DNA of 6,303 nucleotides from Lewinellaceae bacterium (lineage in GTDB: Bacteria > Bacteroidota > Bacteroidia > Chitinophagales > Saprospiraceae): contig JACJYB010000026.1 in NCBI GenBank assembly GCA_020636355.1, positions 1-6,303 of the forward strand. Reading direction: 5' to 3'. Position numbers and translations under genes: made by a program. Positions 5,842-6,303 of the stretch are shown here, in pieces. Within the stretch, counting starts at the first letter, position 1. Every line of letters starts with the position of its first letter. The notes beneath the pieces were generated by a model that searched no databases, was not told the DNA's origin, and saw only the letters and a program-made list of their open reading frames with translations.

Positions 5842-6303
5842 TTAGTAGCGCCAGGAACGCAGATCGGCGTCTTCAGGGACCCGTTTTCCGACTTCCTGTA
5901 CCCATTTGTTGATGTACATCTCGTGATAGCGCAACCGGGAAATGTAATTGGGTTGGGTATGATCGCCATTCCAGCAATGTTCTGCCCGGTCGCCATAATC
6001 CACTTGTCCATCGTAAAAAGGCTCGGTTGTCGCTTTCAAGCGGTCTTCCGCCAGGTACACGGCGTCATTGAGGTAATAATTGTCCATATCGCCGCAATAG
6101 ATGTGGATCTTGCCTTCCCAGTCTTTCCCGTTTTTAGACCAGTCCCGCTGCATGATGTAGGACAAGTCATAGTTTTCTTTCCAATAGGCTGCGACATCCT
6201 TATCAATCACTCCGCTTGCTTTATCCCAGATGCGCTTCGGATAGCCATCATCGCCCACGGGAGAGAAAACAGCTTCCCAGATGTCCCATTGTTGCCCGGA
6301 ACG
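5842..6303 (-). CDS. C-terminal part of a probable esterase-like alpha/beta hydrolase (5' end outside window)
   Basis: The minus-strand frame is open from the window edge (6303) to TAA 5844-5842, giving 153 C-terminal residues; a GTG at 6258 is internal, because the codons before it (SGQQWDIWEAVFSPV) read as good protein and continue off the edge. Visible blocks are EGKIHIYCGDMDNYYLND (about 63-80), DYGDRAEHCWNGDH (about 102-115) and YISRLRYHEMY. A strand ending in GDMDN followed by a late His (EHCWNGDH) fits the acid and histidine positions of an alpha/beta-hydrolase triad, as in putative esterases of the esterase-D type; the nucleophile would lie upstream, out of view. The high Trp/Tyr content suggests a secreted protein, but the signal region is absent. 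It precedes the patatin gene by 19 bases. The family call is from memory of similar Bacteroidota proteins and is moderate; the existence of the gene is firm. Confidence 0.7.
   Translation of the reverse strand, partial: RSGQQWDIWEAVFSPVGDDGYPKRIWDKASGVIDKDVAAYWKENYDLSYIMQRDWSKNGKDWEGKIHIYCGDMDNYYLNDAVYLAEDRLKATTEPFYDGQVDYGDRAEHCWNGDHTQPNYISRLRYHEMYINKWVQEVGKRVPEDADLRSWRY

Overview
The window most likely comes from a member of the Bacteroidota, possibly a Saprospiria-type lineage. This is inferred from protein style (an ExsA-like AraC regulator, signal peptides ending in YCQ-like boxes, weak Shine-Dalgarno sequences) and is not proven. No rRNA, tRNA, CRISPR array, integrase or transposase is visible.

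Layout. (1) Bases 1-545, plus strand: 3' end of an AbgB-like M20 amidohydrolase gene. (2) Bases 546-1967: a strongly AT-rich stretch with one orphan gene (850-1518). It encodes a probably exported protein of 222 residues that I read as a divergent DUF3738/TIGR03435-like protein. Two long gene-poor gaps flank it; the second contains what looks like a signal peptide cut off from its gene. (3) Bases 1968-4744, plus strand: an AraC-family regulator, then an exported Dabb (dimeric alpha/beta barrel) protein, then a berberine-bridge-type FAD-linked oxidase. The last two are 19 bases apart and probably co-transcribed; the regulator is separated from them by a 145-base region rich in small dyads. (4) Bases 4745-4934: a convergent gap with overlapping, mutually exclusive stem-loops. 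(5) Bases 4935-6303, minus strand: the 3' end of a probable esterase-like alpha/beta hydrolase gene followed 19 bases later by a patatin-like phospholipase, probably one operon.

How the genes may work together. The central trio looks like a small regulated oxidative module. The AraC protein is the likely controller, the Dabb protein a small ligand-binding or cyclase-like partner, and the flavoprotein an oxidase of an alcohol, sugar or phenolic substrate. The Dabb plus BBE-type pairing echoes, at family level only, olivetolic acid cyclase with the cannabinoid oxidocyclases of plants. The minus-strand pair suggests ester or lipid hydrolysis. Base composition changes sharply: hand counts give 35 G/C of 60 at 361-420, 10 of 60 at 781-840, 14 of 60 at 1141-1200, 26 of 60 at 2461-2520, 30 of 60 at 3901-3960 and 31 of 60 at 5161-5220. 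The AT-rich block around 660-1970 is therefore the best candidate for acquired or decaying DNA.
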